Assembly: GCA_002293315.1 (NCBI GenBank)
Contig: DBCZ01000059.1
Location: forward strand, 1-8,939
Direction: 5' to 3'
From: Ruminococcaceae bacterium UBA945
Lineage (GTDB): Bacteria > Bacillota > Clostridia > Oscillospirales > Acutalibacteraceae
DNA: 8,939 nt
Positions 6,621 through 8,939 of the stretch are shown here, piece after piece; the first letter of the stretch is position 1; the number at the start of each line of letters is the position of its first letter. A program made the translations under genes and the position numbers. The notes under the pieces were generated by a model that saw only the letters and a program-made list of their open reading frames with translations, did not search any database and was not told the origin of the DNA.

Positions 6621-7478
6621 ATGCAGATTTCAAATTCAGAGAGGGCGGGCATTCTTGTTCAGGCGCTGCCCTACATAAGAAAATACGCGGGTGAGACGAT
6701 CGTCATCAAGTACGGCGGAAACGCGATGATTAACGACGACCTCAAAGATGCAGTGATGAGTGACATCGTGCTTATGCAGCTTGTTGGCATAAATGTGGTG
6801 GTTGTACATGGCGGCGGGCCGGAGATAAATGAAATGCTCGATAAAATAGGTAAGGAGAGCAAGTTTATCGGCGGCATGCGATACACCGATGAGGAGACGA
6901 TGGACATCGTTTTGCAGGTGCTTTCCGGCAAGGTGAACAAGGCGCTTGTCCAGCTTGTGGAGCGTGAGGGCGGCAAGGCGATTGGGCTTTGCGGCTTGGA
7001 CGGCGCACTGCTTATGGCGGATAAGCTCGTCGAGAAGGACGATTTGGGCTTCGTAGGCGAGATAAGAGAGGTGAACCCGGAAATCATCCGCTCCAACGCA
7101 AAGGCGGGGTATATCCCGATTATATCCACGGTTGCAGGCGGGTATGACGGCGAGATATATAACATCAACGCAGACATTGCCGCCGCGCGGATAGCCGCAG
7201 AGCTGGGCGCGAAGAAGCTGATTCTTATGACGGATATTCGCGGGCTGATGAAGGACATAAACGATGAAGAGAGCATAATCCCAGTGGTGAACGTCAGTGA
7301 GGTGGCTCATCTCAAAACCGAGGGCATAATCAGCGGGGGGATGATTCCGAAGATAGACTGCTGCGTAGACGCCGTCCGGCGCGGCGTGGGTAGGGCGCAC
7401 ATAATTGACGGGCGCATACCGCACTCGATTTTGATTGAGCTTTTTACAGACGAAGGCATCGGCACGATGTTTTATTGA
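6621..7478 (+). CDS. argB: Acetylglutamate kinase, likely arginine-sensitive
   Basis: ArgB (EC 2.7.2.8) phosphorylates N-acetylglutamate with ATP and is the usual controlled step when ArgJ recycles acetyl groups. The 285-residue protein has the amino acid kinase fold: VIKYGGNAM (28-36, with Lys30 for phosphate transfer), HGGGPEIN (63-70), NINADIAAARIAAELGA (181-197) and GGMIPKID (239-246, with Lys244). About 20 residues precede the first strand and include QALPYIRKYAG (14-24). This N-terminal helix is found in the hexameric, arginine-inhibited enzymes, such as those of Thermotoga and Pseudomonas, and is missing in the arginine-insensitive E. coli enzyme. The C-terminal HIIDGRIPHSILIELFTDEGIGTMF (260-284) also fits the inhibited class. 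Feedback inhibition is therefore inferred. argD starts 10 bases after the stop, and its ribosome binding site overlaps the argB stop codon. Confidence 0.97.
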   Translation: MQISNSERAGILVQALPYIRKYAGETIVIKYGGNAMINDDLKDAVMSDIVLMQLVGINVVVVHGGGPEINEMLDKIGKESKFIGGMRYTDEETMDIVLQVLSGKVNKALVQLVEREGGKAIGLCGLDGALLMADKLVEKDDLGFVGEIREVNPEIIRSNAKAGYIPIISTVAGGYDGEIYNINADIAAARIAAELGAKKLILMTDIRGLMKDINDEESIIPVVNVSEVAHLKTEGIISGGMIPKIDCCVDAVRRGVGRAHIIDGRIPHSILIELFTDEGIGTMFY

Positions 7479-7485
7479 GGAGGAG
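7478..7485 (+). promoter_or_regulatory. Ribosome binding site that decides the argD start
   Basis: AGGAGGAG begins on the last base of the argB stop; its AGGAGG core ends 5 bases before ATG at 7489. The frame is open upstream into argB, but the longer version has no such site. Confidence 0.85.
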
Positions 7486-7488
7486 AAA

Positions 7489-8655
7489 ATGAATTCTAAA
7501 GAAATAATCAAGCAGGAAGAGGAATATATAATCCATTCATACGGCAGGGTGCCCGTGGCACTGTCAGAGGGAAAGAACGCCACGGCGAAAGACGCCGACG
7601 GCAAAGAATACATTGATTTCACCTCGGGTATCGGCGTGAACTGCCTCGGCTACAGCGACGAGGGCTGGGTGAAGGCGGTTTCAGAGCAGGCTGCGAAGAT
7701 TCAGCATATCTCGAACTATTACTATAACGAGCAGAACACGGCGCTGGCCGAAGCGCTCTCAAAAGCCACGGGAATGGCGAAGAGCTTCTTTTGCAATTCA
7801 GGGCTTGAGGCGAACGAGACGGCGATAAAGATTGCGCGCAAGTTCGGCGAAAAGCGCGGCGCGTATAAGATTATAACTCTCGAAAACTCCTTCCACGGCA
7901 GAAGCTTTGCCACGCTGGCCGCGACCGGGCAAGATTCCTTCCACAAAGATTTTCTGCCGCTTCTGGACGGCTTTCTATATGCCGAGGCGAACAATCTCGA
8001 CAGCGTAGAGGCGCAGATTGATGACGAGGTCTGCGCGGTCATGCTTGAGATGGTGCAAGGCGAGGGCGGGGTTATCCCGATGGAGGAGAGCTTCGTGCAG
8101 AAGCTTGCAAAGCTCTGCGCTGAAAAGATGATTCTCATCATGGTTGACGAGGTGCAGACAGGCGTGGGCAGAACAGGCAGTTTCATGGCCTATCAGGGCT
8201 ATGGGATAAAGCCCGATGTCATAACGCTCGCTAAGGGCATCGCAAACGGTCTGCCGATGGGCGTATGCATGGTGAGTGAGGAGCTGAAGGATATTCTTCA
8301 GCCGGGTATGCAGGGTTCTACGTTCGGCGGAAATCCTGTGGCATGCGCCGGCGCGCTCGAGGTACTGCGCCGCGTGAACGATGAGATGTTCCTGCGTGAG
8401 ATAGAGGGCAAAGCCGCATATTTCCGCCATGAGCTGGATAAGCTGCCGCAGGTAGCTCTTGTCAGAGGCAAGGGGCTGATGCTCGGCATAGCGGTTAAGG
8501 GGAAAACAGCGAAGGACATTATGCTCGACTGCGCCGAAGCGGGGCTTCTGGTGCTTACGGCGAAGGATTTGGTTCGCTTTCTCCCGCCGCTGACAATCAC
8601 GAAAGAGGAGATCGACAGGGGTCTTGAGATATTCAAAAAAGTATTGGCGAAATAG
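7489..8655 (+). CDS. argD: Acetylornithine aminotransferase
   Basis: ArgD (EC 2.6.1.11) transfers an amino group from glutamate to N-acetylglutamate semialdehyde, giving N-acetylornithine, with pyridoxal phosphate as cofactor. The 388-residue protein is normal length for class III aminotransferases. FCNSGLEANETAIKIARK (101-118) is the cofactor phosphate-binding region. SFHGRSFATLAATGQ (134-148) is typical of ArgD, MVDEVQTGVGRTG (218-230) has the ring-nitrogen-binding Asp220, and ITLAKGIANGLPMG (245-258) has Lys249, which forms the Schiff base. GSTFGGNPVACAGALEVL (276-293) completes the signature. The start at 7489 follows AGGAGG by 5 bases. The related succinylornithine or N-succinyl-diaminopimelate activities cannot be excluded from the sequence, but the neighbours point to arginine. 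argF follows after 9 bases. Confidence 0.97.
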   Translation: MNSKEIIKQEEEYIIHSYGRVPVALSEGKNATAKDADGKEYIDFTSGIGVNCLGYSDEGWVKAVSEQAAKIQHISNYYYNEQNTALAEALSKATGMAKSFFCNSGLEANETAIKIARKFGEKRGAYKIITLENSFHGRSFATLAATGQDSFHKDFLPLLDGFLYAEANNLDSVEAQIDDEVCAVMLEMVQGEGGVIPMEESFVQKLAKLCAEKMILIMVDEVQTGVGRTGSFMAYQGYGIKPDVITLAKGIANGLPMGVCMVSEELKDILQPGMQGSTFGGNPVACAGALEVLRRVNDEMFLREIEGKAAYFRHELDKLPQVALVRGKGLMLGIAVKGKTAKDIMLDCAEAGLLVLTAKDLVRFLPPLTITKEEIDRGLEIFKKVLAK

Positions 8656-8664
8656 GAGGCAAAA

Positions 8665-8939
8665 ATGAAACATTTACTGAAAATGCTGGATATGAGCACA
8701 GAGGAGATAATCGAGATTCTGAATCTCGCCGACCAGCTTAAATATGAGACGAAGCACGGCATAGAGCATCATCATCTTAAGGGGAAGACGCTCGGCATGA
8801 TATTCGAGAAGAGCTCAACACGCACGAGGGTTTCATTTGAGGTGGGCATGTATCAGCTCGGCGGCCACGCGCTGTTCCTCTCATCAAATGATTTACAGAT
8901 AGGCCGCGGAGAACCGCTGAAGGACACCGCGCGCGTGCT
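8665..8939 (+). CDS. argF: Ornithine carbamoyltransferase, N-terminal part cut by the window edge
   Basis: The visible 91 codons encode the carbamoyl-phosphate-binding domain of ornithine carbamoyltransferase (EC 2.1.3.3), which makes citrulline from ornithine and carbamoyl phosphate. FEKSSTRTRVSFEVG (47-61) contains STRTR (51-55), the phosphate-binding motif; the Thr-Arg ending and the following VSFEVG are typical of the ornithine enzyme. LGGHALFLSSNDLQIGRGEPLKDTARVL (65-92) matches the family's second conserved stretch. The ornithine-binding domain with its HCLP motif should lie beyond the edge and cannot be checked. AGGAGG (8654-8659) overlaps the argD stop codon and lies 5 bases before the ATG. 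argF versus argI naming is a matter of convention; biosynthetic use is inferred from the operon. The gene is partial only because the window ends. Confidence 0.95.
   Translation, partial: MKHLLKMLDMSTEEIIEILNLADQLKYETKHGIEHHHLKGKTLGMIFEKSSTRTRVSFEVGMYQLGGHALFLSSNDLQIGRGEPLKDTARV

Noticed and set aside
6636..7622. A 328-codon open frame on the minus strand opposite argB and the start of argD
   Set aside because: It lies wholly opposite genes with clear family motifs, has no recognisable domain, and long antisense frames are expected in moderate-GC coding DNA.
7975..8673. A 232-codon open frame on the minus strand opposite argD
   Set aside because: Shadow of argD; the translation is rich in His, Leu and Arg with no family motifs.

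Overview
This window is a nearly complete arginine biosynthesis operon from a bacterium, all on the + strand and very tightly packed. It begins with a promoter at the left edge and runs out of the right edge inside argF. The likely source is a Clostridia-type member of the Bacillota, perhaps an uncultured gut or anaerobic lineage. Reasons: consensus AGGAGG-type ribosome binding sites precede almost every gene, the coding sequence is of moderate GC with frequent ATA and AGA codons, the promoter is strongly AT-rich, and the pathway uses ArgJ acetyl recycling with ArgR-type control. The genus cannot be assigned from the sequence alone.

Layout. Positions 1-82 hold a sigma70/SigA-type promoter whose -10 end overlaps a near-perfect palindrome resembling an ARG box, followed by the argG ribosome binding site. 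Then come argG (83-1306), a nucleoside phosphorylase (1308-2063), a short AT-rich tandem repeat that may carry an internal promoter (2067-2102), a RibD-C/dihydrofolate-reductase-like protein (2130-2666), argH (2669-4051), argC (4038-5078), argJ (5102-6310), a 99-residue three-helix membrane protein of unknown function (6310-6609), argB (6621-7478), argD (7489-8655) and the start of argF (8665 to the edge). The largest gap after the promoter is 66 bases. No terminator, RNA gene, CRISPR array, insertion sequence or phage gene was seen.

How the genes work together. ArgB phosphorylates N-acetylglutamate, ArgC reduces it to the semialdehyde, ArgD transaminates it to N-acetylornithine, and ArgJ moves the acetyl group to glutamate, releasing ornithine and regenerating N-acetylglutamate. 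ArgF makes citrulline, ArgG adds aspartate, and ArgH releases arginine and fumarate. Only the carbamoyl phosphate source is absent from the visible part. ArgB has the N-terminal extension typical of arginine-inhibited enzymes, so the sequence supports two layers of end-product control: repression at the promoter and feedback inhibition of ArgB.

The pathway genes are ordinary. The points worth a second look are three non-arginine genes carried inside the operon (nucleoside phosphorylase, RibD-C-like reductase, small membrane protein), the repeat that may act as an internal promoter, and the arrangement of half-sites around the main promoter. I see no clear sign of an entirely new system.
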